Assembly: GCA_002372015.1 (NCBI GenBank)
Contig: DFIA01000088.1
Span: forward strand, 1 to 33,123
Direction of reading: 5' to 3'
DNA length: 33,123 nucleotides
Origin: Bacteroidales bacterium UBA3709
GTDB lineage: Bacteria > Bacteroidota > Bacteroidia > Bacteroidales > UBA932
The translations under genes were made by a program, and so were the position numbers. How positions within the stretch are numbered: position 1 is the stretch's first letter; the number at the start of each line of letters is the position of its first letter. Below, in pieces: positions 14,175-23,390 of the stretch. A model generated the notes under the pieces. It saw nothing but the letters and a program-made list of their open reading frames with translations. It was not told the DNA's origin and did no database searches.

Positions 14175-15029
14175 ATGAGGCGATTGGGGCTAATACTAAC
14201 TATAATACTTTTATTTGTTTCTTCTTTTGCGGAAGCAGATTCTGTATTGTCTGATACCGATACCTTAAAGGCTGTTTTAGAGTCAGACGATGGTTTTTAT
14301 ACAGAAACACGGCGCCAGAAGTTTCCGGTATTCGGTATGTTTAAGCAGACCTATTTTGCTACAGGCATTCCTACAAATATGCGTGCCAATAAACATAATA
14401 CAGATGTTCGTTTTCAGCTGAGTATAGCCGTAAGGTTGGCCCGAAAAGATAATGTGGATATTTTGGGAACATATACAGAAAGGGCTGTTTGGCACCTATA
14501 CGATAAATCCAGTCCTATTGTAGAGAATGTTTTTAACCCGGGAATATGCGTTTATTGGTATAAGAATCCTAAGTGCGATTTTATGTTTGGGCTGAGTCAT
14601 GAATCCAATGGTTATGCGTATTCAGAATCGAGATCGGCCAATACTATATACGCTGGGGCTCTTTATACGGTAAGCCAGAATCTTACATTAGGCACAAAGG
14701 TTTGGATAGGCTATTGTGAAAAGCTTAAAACAATGCCTTCGTGGTTTAAGAAACGTGGTTACATGGAATTTTGGACAACATATAAGGCATTAGACAATCG
14801 TGTGCGTCTGACTGCACTCGTTAATCCGTCCAATTATTTTAAGAACTACAATGTAGAATGCAGCGCTTCGTATAGATTGTCTGCAAAGGGGACGTTTTTG
14901 CCTGCATTGTTTGTACACTACAGACATGGTTACTGCGAAACGATGGTAGATTATCATATCTATCAGTCGTTTTTGCGTATTGGCTTGGCACTTGAACTAA
15001 AAAATGGATATAATTCATCTATACATTAA
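14175..15029 (+). CDS. pldA: Outer-membrane phospholipase A
   Basis: A 284-residue beta-barrel phospholipase of the OMPLA/PldA family (PF02253). Signal peptide about 1-22. The active site is complete: GLSHESNGYAYSESRSANTI (139-158) gives His142, Ser144 and Asn156 in the HxSNG...SRSxN pattern, with the same spacing as E. coli OMPLA. Upstream KFQLS-type strand (FQLSIAVRL at 80-88) and GTYTERAVWHLYD (98-110) match the family strands. It removes misplaced phospholipid from the outer leaflet and may use calcium as a dimer. Start: ATG 14175, because the upstream TTG at 14154 adds a non-hydrophobic leader. It precedes a lipoprotein gene by 15 bp, probably in one operon. Confidence 0.88.
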   Translation: MRRLGLILTIILLFVSSFAEADSVLSDTDTLKAVLESDDGFYTETRRQKFPVFGMFKQTYFATGIPTNMRANKHNTDVRFQLSIAVRLARKDNVDILGTYTERAVWHLYDKSSPIVENVFNPGICVYWYKNPKCDFMFGLSHESNGYAYSESRSANTIYAGALYTVSQNLTLGTKVWIGYCEKLKTMPSWFKKRGYMEFWTTYKALDNRVRLTALVNPSNYFKNYNVECSASYRLSAKGTFLPALFVHYRHGYCETMVDYHIYQSFLRIGLALELKNGYNSSIH

Positions 15030-15044
15030 ACATATTTATTTACT

Positions 15045-15512
15045 ATGAAAAAATTGTTTACATTCTATGTGTGCATGTGCTCTGTGGCGGTTGCGCTTTG
15101 CATTGGTTGCAAGAATGAGCCACAAGATAAAAAAGAGCAACAAAATCAGTCTGTAACTGATATAGCAGATACCATAAAAGTAGCACAGGCAGCAACTGCT
15201 GATTTGTTTGACGAGAACATAGAGGCAGACGCAGGAGAAGAGGTGTGGACTATGTTTGGCGGCACCTATTTCTTTTTTACCGATGGACAATCTGTAGTTT
15301 TAGAATTTCCGCTCATTGGTGAAGATGGAGCTCCAAAGTTTCTATATGGGGATTATTCAGAAGAGGCTTTGGTTGATACGCAAACCGGAAAAATTGTGGT
15401 GAAGGATAGTACCGGCCGTGTAATATTTAAGGGGTACGTATATGATGGAGGAAATACCTTGAGGGGAATTTTGGACGGCAAACCTTTTGAGGCTATGGGA
15501 AGTGGCGACTAA
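15045..15512 (+). CDS. Small predicted lipoprotein, unknown function
   Basis: A 155-residue protein. The N-terminal signal (1-21) ends in C-I-G-C22, a lipobox with an unusual Cys at -3. The mature part has a charged Glu/Lys/Gln-rich stretch (23-60), then a compact beta-rich domain with WTMFGGTYFFFTDGQSVVLE and KIVVKDSTGRVIFKGYVYDG, which looks like a small barrel or sandwich repeat. No family is recognised. It lies 15 bp after pldA, so it may be co-expressed and act at the same membrane. Confidence 0.65.
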   Translation: MKKLFTFYVCMCSVAVALCIGCKNEPQDKKEQQNQSVTDIADTIKVAQAATADLFDENIEADAGEEVWTMFGGTYFFFTDGQSVVLEFPLIGEDGAPKFLYGDYSEEALVDTQTGKIVVKDSTGRVIFKGYVYDGGNTLRGILDGKPFEAMGSGD

Positions 15513-15573
15513 GTATCCGTTATACACTATTTATATACCTGTATATTAGTATTGTGATATAAACCTATATTGT

Positions 15574-17640
15574 ATGAAAAGAATACTTATAGCAATATTT
15601 GTATTGCTAACCGTTATACCTGCAAAAGCAGACGAGGGAATGTGGCTTCCGGTTCTTATAAACCAGAGAATTAAAGATATGAGAGCCAAAGGATTTAAAC
15701 TCAAGGCAGAAGATGTTTACAGCGTAAACAAAGCCTGTCTGAAGGATGCTGTAGTTTTGTTTGGTTCTGGTTGCACGGGAGAGCTGGTTTCTGATAAGGG
15801 ACTTTTATTCACAAACCACCATTGTGGCTATGGACAGATTCAGAAGCACAGTAGCGTAGAACACGATTACCTGAAAGACGGCTTTTGGGCAATGAACCTA
15901 AAAGAAGAGTTACCTAACAGAGGACTTACGGTGAGTTTTTTGGAATACATGGAAGATGTAACAGAAAAAGTGTTAGCAGGTTATGAAACGTGGATGAGCG
16001 AAAAGCAGAGAGATTCTTTAATTAGAGTTAATAGCAGAGCATTGGTATCGAACGCCACAAAAGCCGGTAATGGCTTACGGGCTAATGTAGAGGCTCTATT
16101 TTATGGCAATCAGTATTTTTTATTCGTTTTTAGAACTTTCCGCGATATTCGCCTTGTTGGTGCCCCACCTTCATCTATAGGTAAGTTTGGAGGCGATACC
16201 GACAATTGGATGTGGCCGCGTCATACAGGGGATTTTGCAATATTCAGAATATATGCAGATAAAGACAATAATCCGGCAGATTATTCGGAAGACAATGTGC
16301 CATATAAGCCTAAAAAGTTTTTTAAAATAAGCCGCAAAGGAGTTAAAGAGGGCGATTTTACTTTTGTTTATGGTTGCCCTGGCAGCACAAAACAGTATAT
16401 CACCTCAGACGAGGTAGAGTATATAGGCAATATTTCAGATCCGCAGAAAATAGAACTGAGAACAAAGCGATTGGATATAATGAAGAAATACATGGCAAAG
16501 AGCCCGGTAGTACGAATTCAGTACTCGTCAAAGGCTGCAAGTGTGTCCAATGCTTGGAAGAAATGGCAGGGAGAGGCAAAGGGGCTGAAGAGAATGGCTA
16601 CCGTGGCTAAAAAGAAAGCATACCAGCAGCGTTTTAGGCAGTGGGCAAAAGGTACACGCTACGAAGGGCTTTTAGAAAAGTTGGAAAAGCTATATGCAGA
16701 AAGGAAACCATACTTTATTGCGTATGAATACTATACAGAAACCATACGAGCTGTGGAAATTCTTAATTTTGCATCAGATTTGAGAAACAATCTTAAAAAT
16801 CCAAAGGTTAGAAGCAATATAGCAGAAGTGTTCTTTAAAGATTATTATCAGCAGATAGACGAGGAAGTGTTTGTTGCAATGATACAAGCATTTGCAGACA
16901 ACATACCAGAAGATTTTCAGCCACAGTATTTTAAAGATCAGCTAAAGGCTTATGGCAGTGTAGAGGCTTGGCAGAAAGACCTTTTCTCTAAAACCATATT
17001 TACAGACAAAGAAAGGGTATTGGCCTTGGAACCTAAAGACAAGGAGCTTGTAGAGGCAGATCCTGCAATCAGACTTGCCGATGCTTTTGGGGAGTGGTTA
17101 GCGGAGAGCCTGCGCCCGCACCTTAACAACCTCAATAATCAAATAAGGCTTGCATATCGCGATTATATGCAGGGTCAGATGGATTTTGAACCAAACAAGC
17201 AGTTCTATCCGGATGCCAATCTAACATTGCGAATTGCTTATGGTAAGGTGCAAGGCTACAGCCCTGCAGATGGGGTTTATTATACTCCGGTTTCTACCTT
17301 AAAGGGGATTATAGAGAAGGATAATCCTGATATATTCGATTACAACATACCGCAGACGCTCAGAGATATTTATGCTGCAGGAGGCTATGAGAATCAGCCG
17401 GTTTGCTTTCTTGCTACAAACCATACAACAGGAGGAAATTCCGGTAGCCCTATCATAAATGCAGATGGTAATTTAGTAGGAATCAATTTTGACCGAGTTT
17501 GGGAAGGTACTATGAGTGATCTCGTTTACGACCCAGAGGTTTGCCGTAATATATCGCTGGATATAAGATACTTACTGTTTAATATAGAACACATAGGGAA
17601 GGCATCTTACCTGTTTGATGAAATGGTGTTTGCAGACTAA
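15574..17640 (+). CDS. dpp11: S46-family dipeptidyl peptidase, DPP11-type (Asp/Glu-specific)
   Basis: A 688-residue periplasmic serine peptidase releasing dipeptides from peptide N-termini. Signal peptide 1-19. Triad motifs: TNHHCGYG with His83, WPRHTGDF with Asp220, and GGNSGSPI with Ser623. The residue 18 positions after the catalytic Ser is Arg641 (NFDRVWEG); in P. gingivalis the equivalent Arg673 of DPP11 sets preference for acidic P1 residues, while DPP7 has Gly there. So this is called DPP11-like by residue, an inference from known enzymes. It fits the peptide and amino-acid fermenting lifestyle shown by the lysine operon. It is somewhat shorter than the P. gingivalis enzyme. Upstream 61 bp and downstream 57 bp hold no clear control signal. 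Confidence 0.92.
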   Translation: MKRILIAIFVLLTVIPAKADEGMWLPVLINQRIKDMRAKGFKLKAEDVYSVNKACLKDAVVLFGSGCTGELVSDKGLLFTNHHCGYGQIQKHSSVEHDYLKDGFWAMNLKEELPNRGLTVSFLEYMEDVTEKVLAGYETWMSEKQRDSLIRVNSRALVSNATKAGNGLRANVEALFYGNQYFLFVFRTFRDIRLVGAPPSSIGKFGGDTDNWMWPRHTGDFAIFRIYADKDNNPADYSEDNVPYKPKKFFKISRKGVKEGDFTFVYGCPGSTKQYITSDEVEYIGNISDPQKIELRTKRLDIMKKYMAKSPVVRIQYSSKAASVSNAWKKWQGEAKGLKRMATVAKKKAYQQRFRQWAKGTRYEGLLEKLEKLYAERKPYFIAYEYYTETIRAVEILNFASDLRNNLKNPKVRSNIAEVFFKDYYQQIDEEVFVAMIQAFADNIPEDFQPQYFKDQLKAYGSVEAWQKDLFSKTIFTDKERVLALEPKDKELVEADPAIRLADAFGEWLAESLRPHLNNLNNQIRLAYRDYMQGQMDFEPNKQFYPDANLTLRIAYGKVQGYSPADGVYYTPVSTLKGIIEKDNPDIFDYNIPQTLRDIYAAGGYENQPVCFLATNHTTGGNSGSPIINADGNLVGINFDRVWEGTMSDLVYDPEVCRNISLDIRYLLFNIEHIGKASYLFDEMVFAD

Positions 17641-17697
17641 AAGTTCGTAGTAAGGCTTTATTGCGGTGTTTTATTCAGACTAAACCGATTAAGGGAG

Positions 17698-18780
17698 ATG
17701 AAGAAACTGTTTTCTTTACTATTGGTGTTTGGTTTTACACTGTCTTCTGCTTGGGCGCAGGAGGCTATTGGCGAGGGTTATTCTTACGTCTATGAAAAGA
17801 AGCCCTCGCTCGTAAAGCGTTTGGTTAGTTTTTTAGAGAGACGCGAGCTTTCTGGCGTAGATACAAACTATATAGGTGTGCCTAAGCGTAAGTGGGCAGC
17901 TTTTGCAAATTTCAGTGTTTCGGATGTAGATTTTAGCCTTAAAAGTAATTTGCTGAAAGACACACCGGTTGGCTATGGTGCAAAGATAGGCAGGGTGAAG
18001 ATAGACATGTATTCTAAATTAGAGGAGCAAGTTTCTTTGGGGCTGTATTTTATGGGCTATGGATTGAGCTACTCTGTTGCATTAGGAAAGGGATATAAGA
18101 AAGATCTTTCTTTTACCATGTATTCTTCTCCGATGGGCGGTGAACTACGCTATCACTCCACAAATAAATTTAGAGGTAAGATTGTGATTGAGGGTATGGG
18201 GAAAGAATTTGACATTGCGGAGGGAGATGCCAAAATGGAGAATTTTATACTCAACACTTACTATGTTTTTAACCACAGGAAGTTTTCTTATGGGGCGGCG
18301 ATGAGCCATTTTAAGCTTCAGAAAAAGAGCTCAGGCAGTATCTTGGCCGGCCTTACCATAAACCAGACAAAACTAAGGGCTTACGATATTCTTTTAGCCT
18401 CTTTGATGGGAGGTGTTACAAAGATGCAGTTGCGTCAGTTGGCTATAGGGGCAGGTTATGGTTATAACTGGATTCCCAAACAAGGGCTGACAATTCATCT
18501 GTCTGAAATACCGATGATATTGATAACTACAAAATCTGCAACAAAGCTCGATGGGGAGTGGTCTGATTCTCAGAAAGACATGCAGAAAAAATTGTTTGGC
18601 AATAAGACTCGGGTATCGTTTACTCATGTGTTGAGGGCTGGTGTCAGTTATGAGTGGGCAGACAGGTATCTTGTCGGATTGTCTGGGCACTATAACTATT
18701 TTAAGGTAGGCAAGCGCTCGTCTTACCATGCAAGCACAGAAGATTGGAATACAAAGCTATTCTTTGCATACAGATTCTGA
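17698..18780 (+). CDS. DUF4421-type outer-membrane protein
   Basis: A 360-residue exported protein; signal peptide about 1-20 (cleavage near AWA-Q). Family features include DTNYIGVPKRKWAAF (about 56-70) and many alternating hydrophobic/aromatic strands ending in LFFAYRF, the C-terminal aromatic end typical of outer-membrane barrels. DUF4421 proteins are widespread in Bacteroidetes and uncharacterised; the name is from memory of the family pattern. It follows dpp11 by 57 bp on the same strand and may share its transcript. It is convergent with the DUF5723 gene, with only a weak 6-bp hairpin (18800-18820) between them. Confidence 0.68.
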   Translation: MKKLFSLLLVFGFTLSSAWAQEAIGEGYSYVYEKKPSLVKRLVSFLERRELSGVDTNYIGVPKRKWAAFANFSVSDVDFSLKSNLLKDTPVGYGAKIGRVKIDMYSKLEEQVSLGLYFMGYGLSYSVALGKGYKKDLSFTMYSSPMGGELRYHSTNKFRGKIVIEGMGKEFDIAEGDAKMENFILNTYYVFNHRKFSYGAAMSHFKLQKKSSGSILAGLTINQTKLRAYDILLASLMGGVTKMQLRQLAIGAGYGYNWIPKQGLTIHLSEIPMILITTKSATKLDGEWSDSQKDMQKKLFGNKTRVSFTHVLRAGVSYEWADRYLVGLSGHYNYFKVGKRSSYHASTEDWNTKLFFAYRF

Positions 18781-18808
18781 TGCAGAACCGTATCTTAGAA
18801 TATTCGGG

Positions 18809-20224
18809 TTACTTGAATATATTTCTTGTGAGCAGATAGTTTACACCAAAAACTACATGTGTGTTGCAGTTGTCTATCGGTATTAGCTGCGGTGTCATCT
18901 TAAAGTAATAACTGTCTGTACCTGCAAATATGCTGAACTTTTTGGCATATATGTTTACCATACCTCCATACTCCCAGCCAAAAGTTGTATATGCGGTATT
19001 TGCAGATAAACTCAGCCATTTGAGAGGAGTTGCATTCAGGGAGAAACGGACTTCTTTATAGCGATTTATATTACTGTTTCTAAGAACTCCCAACACACCT
19101 ATAGACATCTTGTTGTAAAATGGCATTTTAAATTCGGCTCCTGCATGTAGGTTAAGGCTGAGACTTTGGGAGGTATAGTTCTTTTCCATAGGAACAAACT
19201 CATAAACACTCTTTAATCTATTAACTATCTCATTAAAAATGGTACCCATATTACCGATAACATCGGTTTCTTCTTTATGTATAATGAAGGTGTTCCAATC
19301 GTTCAAACCATTAACTTTATTTCTCCATACTATAAAGCCAAGATCATTAACAGCGGCAGATACATTTATATATTGATTGATTTCGTATTTTATACCTAAA
19401 TCTATGGCACCTCCCATACCACCGAAACCAAGTGGTTTGAATTTTATATTTTTAAGCCTTAGTACATCATACTCTCCAAGCGCCCCTTGCATCAATTCCT
19501 GTTTTACACCTCCTCCGGATGCTCTGAGTATGGCATTTGACCTAATAGCCCACTCCGAACCGTCTAAATTTGCGAACATTTCATCTACTTTCAGGCTGAT
19601 TTTATTAGTGCCTATCAGCAGTTTAGCTCTTGCACCTACTGAGAGTTTTCCAAATTTTGCAGAGGTTCCACTGGCTATTTCTAAGTAGGTGTGGGTGTAA
19701 CCATAAACATTCGACAGATCGTAGAAGAAATTATCTTCATTTCCTCCTTTAAGAAAACTGAACAGATTATATGGTATTTTGGCCGTGGTAGCATTGCGCA
19801 TATTTATTTCAAATGTCTGAAATACAGGTTTCTCTTTTATTGTGGTCCAAAATCCGGCAGAGGCTATATTGTGGTTTACATGTACATCTATTCTGTTAAG
19901 TTGTTTAAGCTTGGCCAAGAATTCGTCTCGGTCAACAGATTTATGCATAAAGCTTACAAGCTTATCGTTGTATGGATATAATAGGGTGGATACTCCTATA
20001 TCGCTGTTGGTGCCGGCGTTCAGATTACTTATCAAAGCTCCGAGAAAGTTCCTTTGTGTAGAAAAGGCCGGATTAAGACGATAGGAGTAGGTGTAATTAT
20101 CTATAAAATAAGCACTCCTGAGATCTTGCGCTTTAGCTCTTTCAGGAATTATTAGCAGTATAGATAGTGCAACTGTTAGCGGAGCTATTAGGTATATGTT
20201 ATGTGTTTTCATTGGTGAATGCAT
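18809..20224 (-). CDS. DUF5723-type outer-membrane protein
   Basis: A 471-residue exported beta-rich protein. Signal peptide about 1-32 (ending ERAKA). The N-terminal mature part, SAYFIDNYTYSYRLNPAFST then LGALISNLNAGTNSDIGVST, is the characteristic opening of a Bacteroidetes family I recall as DUF5723; glycine-rich strands (SVGARAKLLIG, GFGGMGGAIDLGIKY) follow. It is probably an outer-membrane barrel; function unknown. The start may be ATG 20224 or, four codons in, ATG 20212; the first lies 2 bp after the upstream lipoprotein gene, so the pair is almost surely one operon. Confidence 0.68.
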   Translation of the reverse strand: MHSPMKTHNIYLIAPLTVALSILLIIPERAKAQDLRSAYFIDNYTYSYRLNPAFSTQRNFLGALISNLNAGTNSDIGVSTLLYPYNDKLVSFMHKSVDRDEFLAKLKQLNRIDVHVNHNIASAGFWTTIKEKPVFQTFEINMRNATTAKIPYNLFSFLKGGNEDNFFYDLSNVYGYTHTYLEIASGTSAKFGKLSVGARAKLLIGTNKISLKVDEMFANLDGSEWAIRSNAILRASGGGVKQELMQGALGEYDVLRLKNIKFKPLGFGGMGGAIDLGIKYEINQYINVSAAVNDLGFIVWRNKVNGLNDWNTFIIHKEETDVIGNMGTIFNEIVNRLKSVYEFVPMEKNYTSQSLSLNLHAGAEFKMPFYNKMSIGVLGVLRNSNINRYKEVRFSLNATPLKWLSLSANTAYTTFGWEYGGMVNIYAKKFSIFAGTDSYYFKMTPQLIPIDNCNTHVVFGVNYLLTRNIFK

Positions 20225-20226
20225 AT

Positions 20227-20913
20227 TTATTCAGAATCTTGTACTTTGTTTTTCTTAATTCTGAAATTTATCCCATCGGGGAGCTGTATTTTTACATTCT
20301 TAACTGCTAAACCACAACCTTTGGCTACCATAGTTTTACTCGTAGGCATTTCTCCTACAGTCATAACCAGTACCAAACCATTAAACCCACCCCCGAGCAG
20401 GTTTTCTTTGGAACTGATGTTTAAGGTGGTTTCTACTAAGCCGGGATATTCTTCGGTACCTGCCGGTATATCTGCATCTAAGATACCTGTAATACCTTCT
20501 ATGGGAGCTCCTAAAGTATCTACAAACTTGCAAGAAATGTTCATGTCAAAAGGCATTGTATTCTTTAGTGTCATAAAGAATTTCAAATGCGGTACATGTG
20601 TGTTTTTGAGATCTATAAAAGATAGTCCTAAGAGGTTGTAATTGCCCAATTCCAAATCGTAGAGTACTGTTCCTGCTGGATCGTAGATATAATTACCTTC
20701 TTCGTCTTTACTGAACAAAGCTTTGGTGTGGTTAGAGAGCAGAGAACCTATTTTTATAGTAGAGAAATTACCTATTGGTACAACAATCTGCTGACCTGCA
20801 TTTATCTGATAATCTATGTTCTTACTTCTTAGATCGTAGTGTTTGTCTATGGTACAGGCAGAATAGATTGCTACAACAATAATCGTGAATAAAAAGCAGA
20901 TAATCTTTCTCAT
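20227..20913 (-). CDS. Predicted lipoprotein paired with DUF5723 gene
   Basis: A 228-residue protein with a lipoprotein signal ending I-Y-S-A-C20. The mature part contains beta-sandwich-like stretches (GQQIVVPIGNFSTIKIGSLL, LKFFMTLKNTMPFDMNISC) and a C-terminal VKNVKIQLPDGINFRIKK. No family is recognised. It lies 2 bp upstream of the DUF5723 barrel gene on the same strand; a tightly coupled lipoprotein and barrel suggests that they act together at the outer membrane. It is divergent from the 21035 gene; the shared 121-bp region has a near -7 match, TAACTTTA, on its side. Confidence 0.65.
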   Translation of the reverse strand: MRKIICFLFTIIVVAIYSACTIDKHYDLRSKNIDYQINAGQQIVVPIGNFSTIKIGSLLSNHTKALFSKDEEGNYIYDPAGTVLYDLELGNYNLLGLSFIDLKNTHVPHLKFFMTLKNTMPFDMNISCKFVDTLGAPIEGITGILDADIPAGTEEYPGLVETTLNISSKENLLGGGFNGLVLVMTVGEMPTSKTMVAKGCGLAVKNVKIQLPDGINFRIKKNKVQDSE

Positions 20914-20988
20914 AATAAAAGTCTCCGATTATAAAGTTAAGTGCAATTTGAACGTACAATTTACGCATTTTAGATGGTAAAAAAAAAT

Positions 20989-20996
20989 TATATTTG
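20989..20996 (+). promoter_or_regulatory. -7 box for the exported-protein gene at 21035
   Basis: TATATTTG, a full TAnnTTTG match, 38 bp before the ATG. The -33 position is T-rich (20968-20971) rather than TTTG. Confidence 0.5.
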
Positions 20997-21034
20997 CATC
21001 AGTAATTAGTATTTAGCTAAATAACCATAAGAAC

Positions 21035-21958
21035 ATGAAGAAAATCTATAGTTTGATCTTGTTGGCAGTAGTAGCTTTATGTGCAATGCCCCAGTCTGCC
21101 AGTTTGTATGCTCAGGAGCATGAAGACGGTTTTGATCGTAATAGGAAATTTGAGCTTTATGTAGGAGACATAACTTATACTCCCAAGAGTAAAGAAACAA
21201 CTACAGGCTCAAAGGTGTTGGATGTTATCGCAGCTGTAGCAACAGGAGAGTTTACAGAAAACTATGATAGTTATGCAGATGCAGTAAAGGCTAACATAGT
21301 GAAAGGTTTGAGTTGGGCTTTCCGTTTTAAGGTTATGGACAGACAGTTTGATCCGGAATCCGACAAAATGGATTATGCGTTGTTCATAGATGGTACAATA
21401 TCCAGAATAACTACAACTACAAGGGTTTTCACTGAGGAGGTAAAGCAGAAAGACGGAACTAAGAAGAGTGTGAGCAAAGAAAAGTATCAGGCAGTAATTA
21501 TGCTTACACTCAATCTAAAAGACTTGGCGCATGGAACTATCATCAATAGCAATACTTTTAGAATAGAAAGTAATGAGTATTCTTCTTCGTGGTTCCTTTC
21601 CAGACAGGCTGCTTTGGATAAAGCCATAGAATATGTGGCAAACTATGTGACCAGATATTACGACGATGTGTATCCTCTAACAGCTGATATTATAGAGTTA
21701 GGCACCGATAAAAACGATAAACAAAAGGAGGTTTATATAGATTTGGGCTCAAAGCATGGTGTTTATGAAGGCCTTACCTTTGGGGTATATAAGCTGAAGA
21801 CAATTGCCGGCCGAGATGCCAGAACATATCTTGGCAGGCTGAAAGTGAAAAAAGTAGAAGGGCCTGAGGTGAGTTTCTGTAAAGTGGTATCCGGTGGAAA
21901 GGATATAAAGAAATGTTTAGACGATAACGACACGCTTTTGATAATATCGAGACACTAA
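21035..21958 (+). CDS. Exported protein of unknown function, possibly CsgG/FlgT-like fold
   Basis: A 307-residue protein with a signal peptide of about 26 residues (ends near LYA-Q). The middle portion, with ANIVKGLSWAFRFKVMDRQF then YALFIDGTISRI, has the helix/strand layout of CsgG-like envelope proteins, where a short helix precedes xRFxVxDR. The C-terminal VYIDLGSKHGVYEGLTFGVY resembles the small barrel at the end of FlgT-like proteins. Both likenesses are inference from pattern only. It is preceded by a good -7 box and followed 98 bp later by the FadL-type porin gene. Location is expected to be periplasm or outer membrane; function unknown. Confidence 0.6.
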   Translation: MKKIYSLILLAVVALCAMPQSASLYAQEHEDGFDRNRKFELYVGDITYTPKSKETTTGSKVLDVIAAVATGEFTENYDSYADAVKANIVKGLSWAFRFKVMDRQFDPESDKMDYALFIDGTISRITTTTRVFTEEVKQKDGTKKSVSKEKYQAVIMLTLNLKDLAHGTIINSNTFRIESNEYSSSWFLSRQAALDKAIEYVANYVTRYYDDVYPLTADIIELGTDKNDKQKEVYIDLGSKHGVYEGLTFGVYKLKTIAGRDARTYLGRLKVKKVEGPEVSFCKVVSGGKDIKKCLDDNDTLLIISRH

Positions 21959-22056
21959 TTACATCTTATGCATATTGATTATAATCAGTATGTAAGTTTC
22001 TTAGTGATATAAGTGATATATTCTATTCTTTTAGAGAAATAATTTTACTTTAACGT

Positions 22057-23388
22057 ATGAAAAAAATACTTCTTTTTTCAGCAGTGCTTTTTATTGCTGT
22101 GGTGTCTTATGCTGGTGATTATCTGACAAATACAAACCAGAGTGTCAAGTTTTTAAGGAACCCTGCCAGAACGGGTGCCATAGGTATAGATGGGGTTTAT
22201 TACAATCCGGCCGGAGTTGTCTTTATGGAAAAGGGCTGGCATCTCCAGTTTAACTGGCAGAGCCCTCATCAAACAAGAAATTCAAAGGCCAATTATGGGC
22301 CTTTATTTGGGGCAAATTATTTAAACCCTGGTACAAGTGAGGCAGATGGGTCTTTTAGCCGTATATTTAAAGGAAAGGTAGATGTGCTTATTCAACCGTC
22401 TTTATTTGCTGCCTACAATACCGGCGATTGGTCTTTCCAGTTTGGTTTTGGTATTCTTGGAGGTGGTGGAGAGTGCGAATTCAAAAACGGGATAGGGGCT
22501 TTTGAGGCTCTTGTAGGCCAAATGGGTATGACTACCCTTGGAGCTAACTTTGGCGGTTATAGCCTAAATTCTTCTGTGAAGGGTAAATCTTTCTACTATG
22601 GCATAACACTGGCTGCTGCCAGAAAACTTACAGAAGATTTGAGTTTGAGCATAGGTTTGAGAGGAGTATTGGCGGCCAATCACTACAGAGGTTCTGTTAC
22701 CGACATTACATTCCGCACAATATCGAACGACATAATACCTGTTTCCAATCCCTTTATTTTAGATTGCAAGCAAAAAGGTTTTGGAGTTTCTCCTATAATC
22801 GGCTTAGATTATCAGCCCAATGAGTATCTTAATCTGGCTCTGAGATATGAATTTAAGAATAAGTTATCTTTGAAGAGCAAGGCACAAAATAATGAGGCAT
22901 TTAATAATCTGGCGGCAGGTAATGCTTCATTTGCAGGTTTCTTGGATGGAGCCAAGACAAATGCCGATATGCCTGCAGTTTTTGCATTTGGGGCAATGGT
23001 GCGGCCTGTGGAAAAACTCAGATTGAATGTTGGCTATAACCATTATTTTGATTTGGATACCAAGCAGTGGAATAAGAGTCTTTTAAAGGATACAGACGAG
23101 ATTACGTTTGGTGTAGAATACGATATTACAGACAGATGGGAGGTAAGTGCCGGAATACAGCAGACATTTTACAACCAGAAAGAGGCAAACTATTCAGACT
23201 TGTCTTTTAACTTGAACTGTTTTTCGTATGGTTTTGGAGTAGGTTTTGCCATTACTGAGAATCTCAAACTTAATGCCGCTTATTTTGCATCTAATTATAA
23301 GGACCATACAAAAACTACTACTGTTGGCTATACTAAATACAGCCGCACCAATAAAGTTTTTGGAGTGGGTGTAGATTTTACTTTCTAA
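22057..23388 (+). CDS. FadL/OMPP1-family outer-membrane transport protein
   Basis: A 443-residue beta-barrel of the FadL/TodX family, which moves hydrophobic molecules such as long-chain fatty acids across the outer membrane by a lateral route. Signal peptide 1-19. The N-terminal plug region has PARTGAIGIDGVYYNPAGVV (about 37-56), the family's NPAG signature, followed by repeated strands and a C-terminal FGVGVDFTF ending in Phe. It stops 2 bp before the convergent gdx-like gene, so any terminator must lie inside that gene (see 23443). Upstream, AGTGATATA occurs twice in tandem (22003-22020). Confidence 0.82.
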   Translation: MKKILLFSAVLFIAVVSYAGDYLTNTNQSVKFLRNPARTGAIGIDGVYYNPAGVVFMEKGWHLQFNWQSPHQTRNSKANYGPLFGANYLNPGTSEADGSFSRIFKGKVDVLIQPSLFAAYNTGDWSFQFGFGILGGGGECEFKNGIGAFEALVGQMGMTTLGANFGGYSLNSSVKGKSFYYGITLAAARKLTEDLSLSIGLRGVLAANHYRGSVTDITFRTISNDIIPVSNPFILDCKQKGFGVSPIIGLDYQPNEYLNLALRYEFKNKLSLKSKAQNNEAFNNLAAGNASFAGFLDGAKTNADMPAVFAFGAMVRPVEKLRLNVGYNHYFDLDTKQWNKSLLKDTDEITFGVEYDITDRWEVSAGIQQTFYNQKEANYSDLSFNLNCFSYGFGVGFAITENLKLNAAYFASNYKDHTKTTTVGYTKYSRTNKVFGVGVDFTF

Positions 23389-23390
23389 GT

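Noticed and set aside
18800..18820. Hairpin between the convergent DUF4421 and DUF5723 genes as a terminator
   Set aside because: The stem is only six A/T-rich pairs with a nine-base loop, so it is not convincing.
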